Assembly: GCA_959019945.1 (NCBI GenBank)
Contig: CAUEQD010000013.1
Location: 1 to 55,540 of the forward strand
Direction: 5' to 3'
DNA from: an uncultured Collinsella sp.
Lineage (GTDB): Bacteria > Actinomycetota > Coriobacteriia > Coriobacteriales > Coriobacteriaceae
Length of the DNA: 55,540 nucleotides
Each line of letters begins with the position of its first letter. The stretch's first letter is position 1. Both the position numbers and the translations under genes were made by a program. This document shows, one piece after another, positions 44,991 to 54,065 of this stretch. The notes beneath the pieces are model-generated. The model made no database searches, was not told the origin of the DNA, and saw only the letters and a program-made list of their open reading frames with translations.

Positions 44991-45809
44991 ATGCCTCAGA
45001 CTTACACTTTCGCCTCGTGGAACGTCAACGGCCTGCGCGCCGTGCTCAAAAAGGACCCGAGCTTTATCCAGATCGCACAGGAGCTCAACGTCGATATCCT
45101 GGCGCTACAAGAGACCAAGCTGCAGGAGGGCCAGGTTGATATCGACCTGCCCGGCTATCACCAAACCTGGAGCTACGCCGAGCGCAAAGGCTATTCGGGC
45201 ACTGCGGTCTTTAGCCGCCAGGAACCGCTGCGCACGCTGCACGCGGATGCGCTGCAGCCCTACGCCGGCGAGGGAGAGGCGGCCGAGCTCGTCGCCCAAG
45301 CTGCGACCGAGGGCCGCGTCTGTGCACTCGAGTTCGACAAGTTCTGGTTTGTCGATGTATACACGCCCAACGCCCAAAATGAGCTCGCGCGCATCGACGT
45401 GCGCATGGCCTGGGACGATGCCTACCGCGGCTTTTTGAGCGCGCTTGAGCGCGAAACCGGCAAGCCCGTCGTAACCTGCGGCGACTTTAACGTGGCACAC
45501 GAGGAAATCGACCTTAAGAATCCCAAGTCCAACCGCGGCAACGCTGGCTTTTCGGACGAGGAGCGCGGCAAGTTCACCGAGCTGCTCGACGCAGGTTTTA
45601 CCGACACCTGGCGCGCGGCGAATCCCGATGTTGAGGGCGTCTACAGCTGGTGGAGCTATCGCTTTAATGCCCGCAAGAACAACGCAGGCTGGCGCATCGA
45701 CTACTTCCTGGTAAGCGACGCAATCGCCGACAACGTACGCGACACCGGTATCCGCGGCGACATCTTTGGCAGTGACCACTGCCCCGTCACCCTCACGCTA
45801 GAGCTCTAG
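44991..45809 (+). CDS. xth: Exodeoxyribonuclease III (AP endonuclease)
   Basis: 272 residues. Family motifs ASWNVNGLRA, LALQETKL, DVYTPNA, CGDFNVAHEEIDL, and WRIDYFLVS with GSDHCPVTL cover the metal and catalytic residues of base-excision repair. Start ATG 44991 with GAAAGGA upstream. Divergent from the sirtuin gene, and ends before a palindromic region. Confidence 0.95.
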   Translation: MPQTYTFASWNVNGLRAVLKKDPSFIQIAQELNVDILALQETKLQEGQVDIDLPGYHQTWSYAERKGYSGTAVFSRQEPLRTLHADALQPYAGEGEAAELVAQAATEGRVCALEFDKFWFVDVYTPNAQNELARIDVRMAWDDAYRGFLSALERETGKPVVTCGDFNVAHEEIDLKNPKSNRGNAGFSDEERGKFTELLDAGFTDTWRAANPDVEGVYSWWSYRFNARKNNAGWRIDYFLVSDAIADNVRDTGIRGDIFGSDHCPVTLTLEL

Positions 45810-45828
45810 CCCCAAGTAATTCCTGGGG

Positions 45829-45932
45829 GACGGAGGAAAACAGATCATGTGACCCCTCTCCCCCTATAAGCTGCGGTGGAATAGTTCCTGTTTGGGCAGC
45901 AAATAGCCAAAAACGAGAACTATTCCACCGCA
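45829..45932. repeat. Intergenic region with repeat fragment and 16-bp hairpin
   Basis: GGGGGACGGAGGAAAACAGA (about 45831) is the reverse of the TTTTCCTCCGTCCCC core found in elements B and C. TGCGGTGGAATAGTTC (45872-45887) pairs perfectly with 45917-45932 around a 29-base loop. It lies between convergent genes. Confidence 0.6.
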
Positions 45933-45957
45933 AGTTCGCGAGGAAACGCGAAATGCC

Positions 45958-46671
45958 TTACAGCCCGTATTTCACGACGACACGGTTAATGCGACGGCAC
46001 CAAGGCTTGTACAAGGCGGCCAAGAACACGCAGGTCGCAAAGCCGTGCGTAATATCGAACGGCACTGCCGTGGCAAGACGCGCCACGGCACCCGCCCAAG
46101 TAAGCGGCTGCACAAAACCAATGATGTCATACGCGTTGATCACCACGCCGTACAGCAAACCCGAAGCAAAGCCGTAGGTCAGTAGCGCCGGCATGCGCAC
46201 GGTTCCATCCGCACGGTCGAACGCACCGGCATGCGCCAGCGCACCGCCAACATAGCCAACCAGGCCCCAGGCATACATCTGCCACGGTGTCCACATGCCC
46301 TGTCCAAAAAAGAAATTGCTGGTCAGCGCCGCCAGCGCGCCAACCATAAAACCATTGCGGCGACCAAGCGTCGCCCCCGCGATAATGGCGATGGCGCTCA
46401 CCGGTTTAAAGTCGGGAATGGGCCCAAACAGGATGCGCCCCGCCGCCGCCAGCGCCGCCAGCACCAGCGTGGGCATAATCTGGCGCAAACCCGGACGAGA
46501 TGCCTCGTAACCCGCAAAGAACAGTGCGAGCACCAGCGCCACCACAACCAGCATGGCCAACGCTGCCTGCCCAACACCCGACAGCAACGCCGCAGCCATC
46601 ACCGCCGGCACCGCCAACAACAGCGGGACCTCCAGTTTTGCAAGCAAGCGCGAGAAACGACAGTCCGTCAT
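45958..46671 (-). CDS. ECF transporter S component
   Basis: About 237 residues with six hydrophobic helices. The S component gives vitamin or cofactor specificity. The stretch FKPVSAIAIIAGATLG and FFFGQGMWTPWQMYAWGLVGY resembles S components I associate with cobalamin-type precursors, but this is from recall. Start ATG 46671, 4 bases after the stop of the ATPase gene. Confidence 0.8.
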   Translation of the reverse strand: MTDCRFSRLLAKLEVPLLLAVPAVMAAALLSGVGQAALAMLVVVALVLALFFAGYEASRPGLRQIMPTLVLAALAAAGRILFGPIPDFKPVSAIAIIAGATLGRRNGFMVGALAALTSNFFFGQGMWTPWQMYAWGLVGYVGGALAHAGAFDRADGTVRMPALLTYGFASGLLYGVVINAYDIIGFVQPLTWAGAVARLATAVPFDITHGFATCVFLAALYKPWCRRINRVVVKYGL

Positions 46672-46675
46672 CCCA

Positions 46676-48319
46676 TCACGCCCTATAGAACACGTTGTCG
46701 GCAAAGAAGTCGGCCGGGGGCTCCATGCAGGCAATCTCGCCGTCAAACATCATGGCGACGTCGTCGGCTGCCTGCTCGGCAAAGTCCAAATCGTGCGTAG
46801 CCATGATGACGGTGCCGCCAGCCTTCGCATGGTCACGCAGGGCGCGGGCGATGATGCGGCGGCTCTCCAGGTCCAAGCCCTTCGTGGGCTCGTCAAGCAG
46901 CAGCAGCTCGGGGCCGATCAGCAGCAGCTTTGCCAGCGCGAGCAGCTGGCGCTGTCCGCCCGAGAGGTCGTAAGGGTGGCGCGTCTCCAAGCCGTCCAAT
47001 CCCAGTTGCGCCGCACGCTCCCGCGCCAAGTTCTCGTCATATCCGCAGGTCGAGGCCCATTCCATCAGCTCGTCGCACACCGTCTCGGCAACCAGCAGGG
47101 CCTTGGGGTTCTGCGGCAGCAGCGCAGCCGAGGCCGCCCCGCGCACCATACGACCACGCTGCAGCTTGGCAGTCTTGGCCAGCACCGAAAGCATCGTCGA
47201 CTTGCCGCAGCCGTTACCGCCCACAACCGCATGCACCGCGCCAGCCGAAAACGACGCATCGAGCCCGCGCAGCACCCAGCCGGACGCTCGATCGTAGCGA
47301 AACCAGCCTTCCGACAGGGTGGTAGCCGACCCGCCGTGCATTTTTTGGAGTATTCTGCTTCCATCCGTGCGCGAGAAGGCTTCCGAGCCGTTCTCGAGCG
47401 ACGTTTGCGCCACAAATTCGGACGATTTGTCCAATTCCGAACTTTTTTTCGCGCTCGATACGTCCCCGGGCGGCTCCAGAGAGCCCAAATTGTCCTCACG
47501 CCTGCTGAATACTCCTTTATTTGCACATCGGATGGCACCCCACCCCAACATGTCATCGGAAAACAGCGATTCTCGGCGTCCCAAAGAAGCCATATCCGTC
47601 ACCTCGCGCACGCGACCGTCCTCAATCCGGTACGCACACGTCGCGTATTCGAGCATTGGGCGCGGCTGATGCGTCGCCACAACAACCGTGCAGCCCAGCT
47701 CGCGATTCACACGAAACAGCGCATGCAGGAAATTCTTCTCGACAACGGGATCGAGCTGAGACGTGGGCTCGTCGAGTAGCAGCACACGCGGACGCAGCGC
47801 CAGGACGGCGGCAAGCGACAGCAGCTGCTTGCGGCCACCCGAAAGCGTGTCGGTATCGCGATGAAGCCAATCTTCCAGCCCAAAGAAATAGCTGGTCTCA
47901 GCTACGCGACGGCGCATCTCATCACGTGCTAGCCCCAAGTTTTCCAGGCCAAACGCCATCTCGTGCCACACGGTTTCGCACACGATCTGGTTCTCGGGAT
48001 CCTGGAACACATAGCCCACGCGCTCCGCCGATGCCCGCACATCCATGTCGGCGACGGGCTCGCCCAGCACGCGCAGCTCGCCGGAGCGCGTACCCGCAGG
48101 CGCGATCTCGGGCTTGAGCAGCGACAGCAGCGTCGACTTGCCCGAACCGGTACCGCCAACAAGCAGTGCAAACGCACCTTGGGAAACAGACCAGTCGAGC
48201 CCCTCGAGCACCGCAGCATCAGCATCGGGGTAGGCAAAGCTCAGGCTCCGCACCTCAATCGCCGGCATATCCGGGCCGCACGCCGCGCCCGACACCGGGC
48301 CCCTATCCAACCGAGCCAT
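46676..48319 (-). CDS. ecfA: ECF transporter duplicated ATPase (EcfA-A' fusion)
   Basis: 547 residues with two ATPase domains: Walker A GGTGSGKST and GGNGCGKST, signatures LSGGRKQ and LSGGQRQ, and Walker B LLLDEPTSQLD and LLLDEPTKGLD. Residues about 265-325 between them are a Ser/Glu/Lys-rich linker of lower GC (near 47340-47520). It provides energy for the S component. Overlaps the EcfT stop. Confidence 0.92.
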   Translation of the reverse strand: MARLDRGPVSGAACGPDMPAIEVRSLSFAYPDADAAVLEGLDWSVSQGAFALLVGGTGSGKSTLLSLLKPEIAPAGTRSGELRVLGEPVADMDVRASAERVGYVFQDPENQIVCETVWHEMAFGLENLGLARDEMRRRVAETSYFFGLEDWLHRDTDTLSGGRKQLLSLAAVLALRPRVLLLDEPTSQLDPVVEKNFLHALFRVNRELGCTVVVATHQPRPMLEYATCAYRIEDGRVREVTDMASLGRRESLFSDDMLGWGAIRCANKGVFSRREDNLGSLEPPGDVSSAKKSSELDKSSEFVAQTSLENGSEAFSRTDGSRILQKMHGGSATTLSEGWFRYDRASGWVLRGLDASFSAGAVHAVVGGNGCGKSTMLSVLAKTAKLQRGRMVRGAASAALLPQNPKALLVAETVCDELMEWASTCGYDENLARERAAQLGLDGLETRHPYDLSGGQRQLLALAKLLLIGPELLLLDEPTKGLDLESRRIIARALRDHAKAGGTVIMATHDLDFAEQAADDVAMMFDGEIACMEPPADFFADNVFYRA

Positions 48320-49206
48320 CAGCCAAACCTCTTCTCATCAATCGCGTGCAACGCGCAAGGCAGCACCATCCAGGCAGCGTACACAACATAGCCCGGCCAC
48401 GGCGCCGGCACCAAGAGCTGAGGATAAAACGAATACTGCGTCGTCGCGGTCCACGCCACTGTCACCGTGACCACGCCAAACAGTGCAAGCCCAACCAGCG
48501 CGGCAACATCGCCGCGCCCCAGCCGATACCGCGCATACGTCGTACGACGCGTCGCGGCACCCCACCCGCGCGAGCGCATCGCGTCCGCGCGCTCCAGCGA
48601 ATCTTCCATGCCCCAGCCCATCAACACACTCGATGCCCGCAAACGCGAACGCACGGGGTCGGCCGGCGCGCGGCCCGGTGCATCGATCGCATCCTGCACC
48701 GCCAGCACCGTACGACCGCGGCGCAAAAACTGCGGGATAAGCCTCATGCACATCGAGATCATGAGCGCGATCACCGGCGCGGCATTACCCAGCAGCGCGA
48801 GCACCTTGTCGTATTCGAGCATCGACGCCGCGGCCTCAAACCACAGCACGCTCGCCACAAACAGCCCGCCCATGCACAGGCCGTAAACCATGCTCTCTAG
48901 ATACACCGCACGCATGCCAATACGAAACAGCTCCGTCGAACCCGAAGCGCTAAACAGTGGATTGACCAGCGCGATAATCAAAATCACCGGCAGCTGCCAG
49001 CGGAGTGCGCCCAGCGTGCGGGCAGCCCCACGCGTCGCAAATCCATACGCCAGCCCGCCCGCAAGTGACAGCGCAATCAGCACCGGCTGCATCGAGAACA
49101 TGGTGAGCCCCAGCGTCAGCACTATATAGAGTGCCGGCACAGCCGGATGCGACATCGAGAATGCCGCGACGGGCTCGCCGCCAAACCCCTCTCGTATGTT
49201 GTCCAC
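48319..49206 (-). CDS. ecfT: ECF transporter T component (EcfT)
   Basis: About 295 residues. Membrane scaffold with several helices and the cytoplasmic motif helices AIDAPGRAPADPVRSR and SRGWGAATRRT, where CbiQ-type proteins have the Ala-Arg-Gly motifs. Start chosen GTG 49206, 5 bases after GGAGG. First gene of the three-gene ECF operon; divergent from glmU. Confidence 0.88.
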   Translation of the reverse strand: MDNIREGFGGEPVAAFSMSHPAVPALYIVLTLGLTMFSMQPVLIALSLAGGLAYGFATRGAARTLGALRWQLPVILIIALVNPLFSASGSTELFRIGMRAVYLESMVYGLCMGGLFVASVLWFEAAASMLEYDKVLALLGNAAPVIALMISMCMRLIPQFLRRGRTVLAVQDAIDAPGRAPADPVRSRLRASSVLMGWGMEDSLERADAMRSRGWGAATRRTTYARYRLGRGDVAALVGLALFGVVTVTVAWTATTQYSFYPQLLVPAPWPGYVVYAAWMVLPCALHAIDEKRFG

Positions 49207-49405
49207 GGGTACCTCCGTCCCCTCGCTCAAACGACAGCTCCGCAGCACCGCCAACGCCGCACGCAAGCAGCGCAAACGCCACGCCGGCGGCGCAAGCCTC
49301 AACCGCCGCAAACCAATCGTTACGCGCTCGTCATATGCCTGCGGTATCATATTGCGCCGTGTATCGTTTCCAAACACACGTCTCTATAACGTAACAGGAG
49401 ATCAC

Positions 49406-50818
49406 ATGGACGCAACCGCAATTATCCTCGCTGCCGGCGAGGGCACCCGCATGAAGTCGAACCACTGCAAGGTTTCGCACAAGATCCTGGGTAAGCCCAT
49501 GGTCCAGTGGATCGTCGACGCTACCATCAAGGCCGGCTGCAGCCGCGTCGTGGTTGTCATCGGCAGCCACGCCGACGAGATGCGCGCCCTCATCGACGGC
49601 GCCTACGCCAGCAGCGCCACCAAGGTCGAGTGCGTCGAGCAGACCGAGCGTCTGGGCACCGGTCACGCCGTGAAGGTCGCGCTCGAGGCCTGTGGCATCA
49701 CGCAAGGCCCCGTCGTGGTGCTCAACGGCGACCTGCCGCTCATCACTGCCGACACCGTCGCCAAGTTCGCGCAGACCGTCGCCACCGGCGAGCTCGCCTG
49801 CACCGTCATGACCATGACCCCGCCCGATCCTTTTGGCTACGGCCGCATCAAGCTGGGTGCCGATGGTCAGATCGAGCGCATCATCGAGCAGAAGGACTGC
49901 ACGCCCGAGCAGGCCGCCACGCTGCTGGAGTGCAACGCCGGCTGCTACGCCTTCGACGGCGCGCAGCTCGCCGCCCACATTAACGAGATCGGTAACGACA
50001 ACGCGCAATCCGAGTACTACCTGCCCGACATGCTCGAGATCCTCAAAGGCCACGGCCAGGCTGTCTCCATCTTCCACTGCGACGACTACCGCGACGGCCT
50101 GGGCGTCAACAGCCGCATCCAGCTCGCACAGCTCACCGCCATCGCGCGCGACCGCATCAACGAGCACTGGATGGCCGAGGGCGTTACCTTCATCGACCCC
50201 ACGCAGGCCTGGATCGGCCCCGATGCCGTTATCGGCCGCGACACCGTCGTGTGGCCGCAGACGCACCTGATCGGCCACGTCACCGTGGGCGAGGAGTGCC
50301 AGCTCGGCCCCAACAGTCGCCTCACCGACACCACCGTCGGCAGCGGCTGCACCATCGATGAGACCATCGCCATCGAGGCCGTCATCGAGAACGGCGTCGA
50401 CTGCGGCCCGCGCGCCTACCTGCGCCCCGGCACTCACATGCTCGACGGCTCCAAGGCCGGCACGCACGTGGAGATCAAGAAGTCCACGATCGGCGAGGGC
50501 TCCAAGGTGCCGCATCTGTCCTACATCGGCGATACCACCATGGGCTCCGGCGTCAACGTGGGCGCGGGCTCCATCACCTGCAACTACGACGGCGTCCACA
50601 AGCACAAGACCGTCATCGGCAACGACGCCTTCATCGGTTCCGACACCATGATGGTCGCGCCCGCCCAGATCGGCGACGGCGCGCTCGTGGCAGCCGGCTC
50701 CGTCATCACCGAGCCGGTCCCGGCCGACGCGCTCGGCCTGGGTCGCGCCCGTCAGGTTAATATTGAGGGCTGGGCCGCCGATTATCGCCGCCGTCTGCAC
50801 GAGGGTGACGAGGTATAA
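49406..50818 (+). CDS. glmU: Bifunctional UDP-GlcNAc pyrophosphorylase / GlcN-1-P acetyltransferase
   Basis: 470 residues. The N-terminal nucleotidyltransferase has LAAGEGTRMKS and LNGDLPLI. The C-terminal left-handed beta helix has GPRAYLRPGTH, HLSYIGDTTMGSGVNVGAG and NYDG. It makes UDP-GlcNAc for peptidoglycan. Start ATG 49406 after CAGGAG. A terminator follows at 50834. Confidence 0.96.
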   Translation: MDATAIILAAGEGTRMKSNHCKVSHKILGKPMVQWIVDATIKAGCSRVVVVIGSHADEMRALIDGAYASSATKVECVEQTERLGTGHAVKVALEACGITQGPVVVLNGDLPLITADTVAKFAQTVATGELACTVMTMTPPDPFGYGRIKLGADGQIERIIEQKDCTPEQAATLLECNAGCYAFDGAQLAAHINEIGNDNAQSEYYLPDMLEILKGHGQAVSIFHCDDYRDGLGVNSRIQLAQLTAIARDRINEHWMAEGVTFIDPTQAWIGPDAVIGRDTVVWPQTHLIGHVTVGEECQLGPNSRLTDTTVGSGCTIDETIAIEAVIENGVDCGPRAYLRPGTHMLDGSKAGTHVEIKKSTIGEGSKVPHLSYIGDTTMGSGVNVGAGSITCNYDGVHKHKTVIGNDAFIGSDTMMVAPAQIGDGALVAAGSVITEPVPADALGLGRARQVNIEGWAADYRRRLHEGDEV

Positions 50819-50833
50819 CGTTTTACCAAGCAC

Positions 50834-50868
50834 AAAAGGAGCTGTTCCATGGGGACGGCTCCTTTTTC
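50834..50868 (+). terminator. Terminator of glmU
   Basis: AAAAGGAGC (50834-50842) pairs with GCTCCTTTT (50858-50866), followed by more T. Confidence 0.85.
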
Positions 50869-51010
50869 TATCGTGACCTGCGCGACCGGATGAGTGGTCG
50901 GTTCGTGTCCGTTGGCGGTAAAGACGTTATCAAGACTCGATAAACCCCGCCGCGCGGTTACAATGCAACAAGGCATCTATATGGCATTCGATGTATAAAG
51001 GAGAAGGGTA

Positions 51011-51997
51011 ATGCCGATTAATGATCCCGAGAAGTCGGAGAATATGCGCAAGTCCATCCGCGTGTATTCCGGTTCCTCCAACCGTCCCCTCGCTCAGAAG
51101 ATCGCTGAGTACCTTGGGGTCGAGCTTTCGGGCCTTACGCTTAAGCAGTTCGCCAACGGTGAGATTTACGCCCGCTACGACGAGACCGTCCGCGGCGCCG
51201 ACGTCTTCCTGATTCAGTCCGTGGCCGGCGGCAACGTCAACGACATGCTCATGGAGCTGCTCATCGCCACCGACGCTGCCAAGCGCGCATCCGCCCGCTC
51301 CATCACCGCCGTCATCACCCACTACGGCTATGCCCGCCAGGACCGCAAGGCCGGCCCGCGCGAGCCCATCACCGCCCGCCTCGTCGCCAACCTGCTCGAG
51401 CGCGCCGGCGTCAACCGCATCATCACCCTCGACCTGCACCAGGGTCAGATCCAGGGCTTCTTCGATATCCCGGTTAACCACCTGTCCGCGCTGCCGCTGT
51501 TTGGCCAGTACTACAACGACATGCACTTCGACACCGAGAACCTGGTTGTCGTCTCCCCCGATGTGGGCCGCGCCAAGGCCGCCAAGAAGCTGTCCGACAT
51601 GCTCGGCTGCGACCTTGCCATCGCCCACAAGGGTCGTCCGCGCCACAACGCCGCCGAGGTCATGGGCATCATCGGTGACATCAAGGGCAAGACCTGCATC
51701 ATCAACGACGACATGATCGACACCGCTGGCACCCTGTGCGCCAACGTCAAGGAGCTCAAGGCCATGGGCGCCGGCGACATCTACGTGTGCGCCACCCACG
51801 GCATCTTCTCCGGCCCGGCCATCGAGCGCCTGAACGACGCCCCGATCGTCGAGTGCGTCGTCACCGACGCCATCCCCGTCGAGGTCGGCGGCAAGATCAA
51901 GACCATCTCGGTCGCCGAGGAGTTCGCCCAGGCCATCTCCGCCGTTTACCACGAGGAGCCCGTCTCCACGCTCGTCGGCGGCGACTTCGCGCTGTAG
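51011..51997 (+). CDS. prs: Ribose-phosphate pyrophosphokinase
   Basis: 328 residues. It makes PRPP from ribose 5-phosphate and ATP. Motifs: FANGEIYARYDETVRG, HYGYARQDRK, DLHQGQIQGFF, and the PRPP loop DDMIDTAGTLC. Start ATG 51011 with GGAGAAGGG upstream; TACAAT at 50959-50964 may be its -10. It is followed by a long hairpin. Confidence 0.97.
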   Translation: MPINDPEKSENMRKSIRVYSGSSNRPLAQKIAEYLGVELSGLTLKQFANGEIYARYDETVRGADVFLIQSVAGGNVNDMLMELLIATDAAKRASARSITAVITHYGYARQDRKAGPREPITARLVANLLERAGVNRIITLDLHQGQIQGFFDIPVNHLSALPLFGQYYNDMHFDTENLVVVSPDVGRAKAAKKLSDMLGCDLAIAHKGRPRHNAAEVMGIIGDIKGKTCIINDDMIDTAGTLCANVKELKAMGAGDIYVCATHGIFSGPAIERLNDAPIVECVVTDAIPVEVGGKIKTISVAEEFAQAISAVYHEEPVSTLVGGDFAL

Positions 51998-52025
51998 TCG
52001 CATCGTCCTTGCAACCCGGCGCATC

Positions 52026-52103
52026 GCCGTCGGAACAGAAGAAACCCCCGCGCTCCCCCTTGCTTCGCAAAGGTCGCGCGGGGGCTTCTTCTGTTCCGAC
52101 GGC
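52026..52103. terminator. Long bidirectional hairpin between prs and pth
   Basis: GCCGTCGGAACAGAAGAA (52026-52043) pairs perfectly with 52086-52103, and CCCCCGCGC (52045-52053) with GCGCGGGGG (52076-52084), giving about 27 pairs. It has no T-run. Confidence 0.7.
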
Positions 52104-52221
52104 TCGCTCTGCCGCGACCGTGCTTTTGTCTGGTGGGATTTCGCTGAAACGAAGTCTCGCCTTCGGCGGGCGTGGTAGCCTTTGTCGTTGATTGAACTAT
52201 TTATGTAACGAAAGGACAAAC

Positions 52222-52851
52222 ATGGCAGCTGCACAGCCGCTTAAGATTCGCATGGTTGCCGGACTTGGCAACCCTGGCGATGAGTATGCCGAGACCCGCC
52301 ACAACGCTGGCTTCAAAGCGATCGACGAGTTGGCCCGTCAGGCCGGCGTCACGTACTGGAAAAACCAGGCCGGCGCCGAGGTCGCGCTCATCAACATCAA
52401 CGACCCCGAGGAAGAGGGTGGCAAGCGCCAGATCGTGCTGGTCAAGCCGCAGTCGTATATGAACACCTCGGGCGGCCCCATCTCCAAGCTCTGCCGCGAG
52501 TACAAGATCAAGGCCGAAGAGCTGCTCGTAATCCACGACGAGCTCGATATTCCCGCCGGCGACGTGCGCGTCAAAGTAGGCGGCGGCCACGCCGGCCACA
52601 ACGGCCTGCGCTCCATCATCGACAAGATGGGCAGCCGCGACTTTAGCCGCATCCGCACCGGCATCGGCAACCCTCCCGGCAAGATGGCAGTCGCTGACTA
52701 CGTGCTCAAGCAGCTGCGCGCCCGCGAGGCCGAGGATTTCCAGGACACCTGCGCCCAAGCCGCCGACGCCGCCGGCTTGGCGATCGTGCACGGCGTGGTC
52801 TATGCCCGCGACCACGTCAACGGCGCCGCTTCCGCCAACGGCAAGCACTAA
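52222..52851 (+). CDS. pth: Peptidyl-tRNA hydrolase
   Basis: 209 residues. It recycles peptidyl-tRNA. Motifs GLGNPGDEYAETRHNAGF (catalytic His) and VKPQSYMNTSGG, with DELDIPAGDVRVK and GHNGLRSI. Start ATG 52222 with AAAGGA upstream; an upstream in-frame ATG at 52192 has no ribosome site. Confidence 0.95.
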   Translation: MAAAQPLKIRMVAGLGNPGDEYAETRHNAGFKAIDELARQAGVTYWKNQAGAEVALININDPEEEGGKRQIVLVKPQSYMNTSGGPISKLCREYKIKAEELLVIHDELDIPAGDVRVKVGGGHAGHNGLRSIIDKMGSRDFSRIRTGIGNPPGKMAVADYVLKQLRAREAEDFQDTCAQAADAAGLAIVHGVVYARDHVNGAASANGKH

Positions 52852-52852
52852 A

Positions 52853-53052
52853 ACCTACCATTTAGGGACAGGTTTATTTTGGCAGCGTTTATCTGCGAAA
52901 ACGCCGCAACGGCCGCATCGCAATAAACGCTGCCCCGCCATACATACGTAGCATCCCAAAGGGGGCCGGTCTCACCGCAACGCGAGACCGGCCCCCTTCG
53001 CCGTTTTGCCTGATAAAACCGACCAAAATAAACCTGTCCCTTTTTGGTAGGT
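52853..53052. repeat. 200-bp MITE-like element with 30-bp terminal inverted repeats
   Basis: Terminal arms 52853-52882 and 53023-53052 match in 28 of 30 positions (core GGGACAGGTTTATTTTGG). Inside are inverted GCAGCGTTTAT (52882-52892, 52923-52933) and a perfect 13-base terminator-like stem GGGGGCCGGTCTC (52961-52973 with 52984-52996). It begins right after the pth stop and carries no gene. Confidence 0.75.
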
Positions 53053-53114
53053 CAGACGGGATAAACCGTTTTCCCACCTGCCGAAGAAACACGTAAACGG
53101 CATGGCCATGAGGG

Positions 53115-53120
53115 TATAAT
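53115..53120 (+). promoter_or_regulatory. Possible -10 of the nfnAB operon
   Basis: TATAAT at 53115-53120, about 105 bases upstream of the nfnA start. No good -35 is visible. Confidence 0.4.
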
Positions 53121-53225
53121 TTGCACCGTATGTTTGCACAACGCCTGTGCGCGTACGGTTATATTCGGGCTACCGTCCATTTCCGTGGAGGCACGGTTCG
53201 GCAGCCCTTACAAGAGAGGGGTTCT

Positions 53226-54065
53226 ATGTATAAGATCCTGGAGAAGACGCAGTTCTCGGAGAAGGTGTTCAAGTTCCGCATCGAGGCGCCTGCAATCGCC
53301 AAACATGCGCACGCTGGACAGTTCCTCATGGTTCGCGCCAACGAGACGGGCGAGCGCGTCCCGTTTACCCTGGCCGGCTGGAACGGTGACGAGGGCTGGG
53401 TCGAGTTCATCTTCATGGTGATCGGCAAGACCACCGAGATGCTGTCCACCTACGAGGCCGGCGAGTCGCTGCGCGACGTCGTGGGCCCGCTGGGCGTTCC
53501 CACCGAGATGGCCGAGGGCCCCTGCGCCGTCATTGGCGGCGGCGTCGGCCTTGCAATTGCCTTCCCGGTCGCCAAGCACCTGGTCGAGACCGGTCACGAG
53601 GTGCACGCCATCATGGGCGCCCGCACCAAGGACCTCCTGCTCATGGAGGACCAGTTCCGCGAGCTCCTCGACGAGGACCACATCCACATCACCACCGATG
53701 ACGGCTCCTACGGCGAGCAGGGCGTTGTCACCGCTCCGCTGGAGCGCCTGCTGCAGGACAAGGCCGTGAGCCAGGTCTTCTGCGTCGGCCCCGTTCCGAT
53801 GATGAAGTTCTCGACCCTCACCGCCCAGAAGTACGACACCCCCATCACCGCGTCGCTCAACCCCATCATGGTTGACGGCACCGGCATGTGCGGCTGCTGC
53901 CGCGTCGAGGTGGGCGGCGTGACCAAGTTCGCTTGCGTCGACGGCCCCGACTTCGATGCCACCCTGGTCGACTGGGATGACCTTCGTGCCCGCCAGGCCG
54001 CTTACCGTTCCGAAGAGGGCGAGTCCCTCAAGGCCTATGAGGAAAAGAGCTGCGCATGCCACTAG
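53226..54065 (+). CDS. nfnA: NfnA: FAD/2Fe-2S subunit of NADH-dependent ferredoxin:NADP+ oxidoreductase
   Basis: 279 residues. A ferredoxin-reductase fold with FAD region (RVPFTLAGW) and NAD region (GGGVGLAIAFPVAKHL), and a C-terminal Cys cluster CGCCRVEVGG...FACVDG for a 2Fe-2S centre. In the Nfn complex it works with NfnB to couple NADH, NADPH and ferredoxin. It may also be described as sulfide dehydrogenase subunit B. Start ATG 53226 after GAGAGGGG. Confidence 0.87.
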   Translation: MYKILEKTQFSEKVFKFRIEAPAIAKHAHAGQFLMVRANETGERVPFTLAGWNGDEGWVEFIFMVIGKTTEMLSTYEAGESLRDVVGPLGVPTEMAEGPCAVIGGGVGLAIAFPVAKHLVETGHEVHAIMGARTKDLLLMEDQFRELLDEDHIHITTDDGSYGEQGVVTAPLERLLQDKAVSQVFCVGPVPMMKFSTLTAQKYDTPITASLNPIMVDGTGMCGCCRVEVGGVTKFACVDGPDFDATLVDWDDLRARQAAYRSEEGESLKAYEEKSCACH

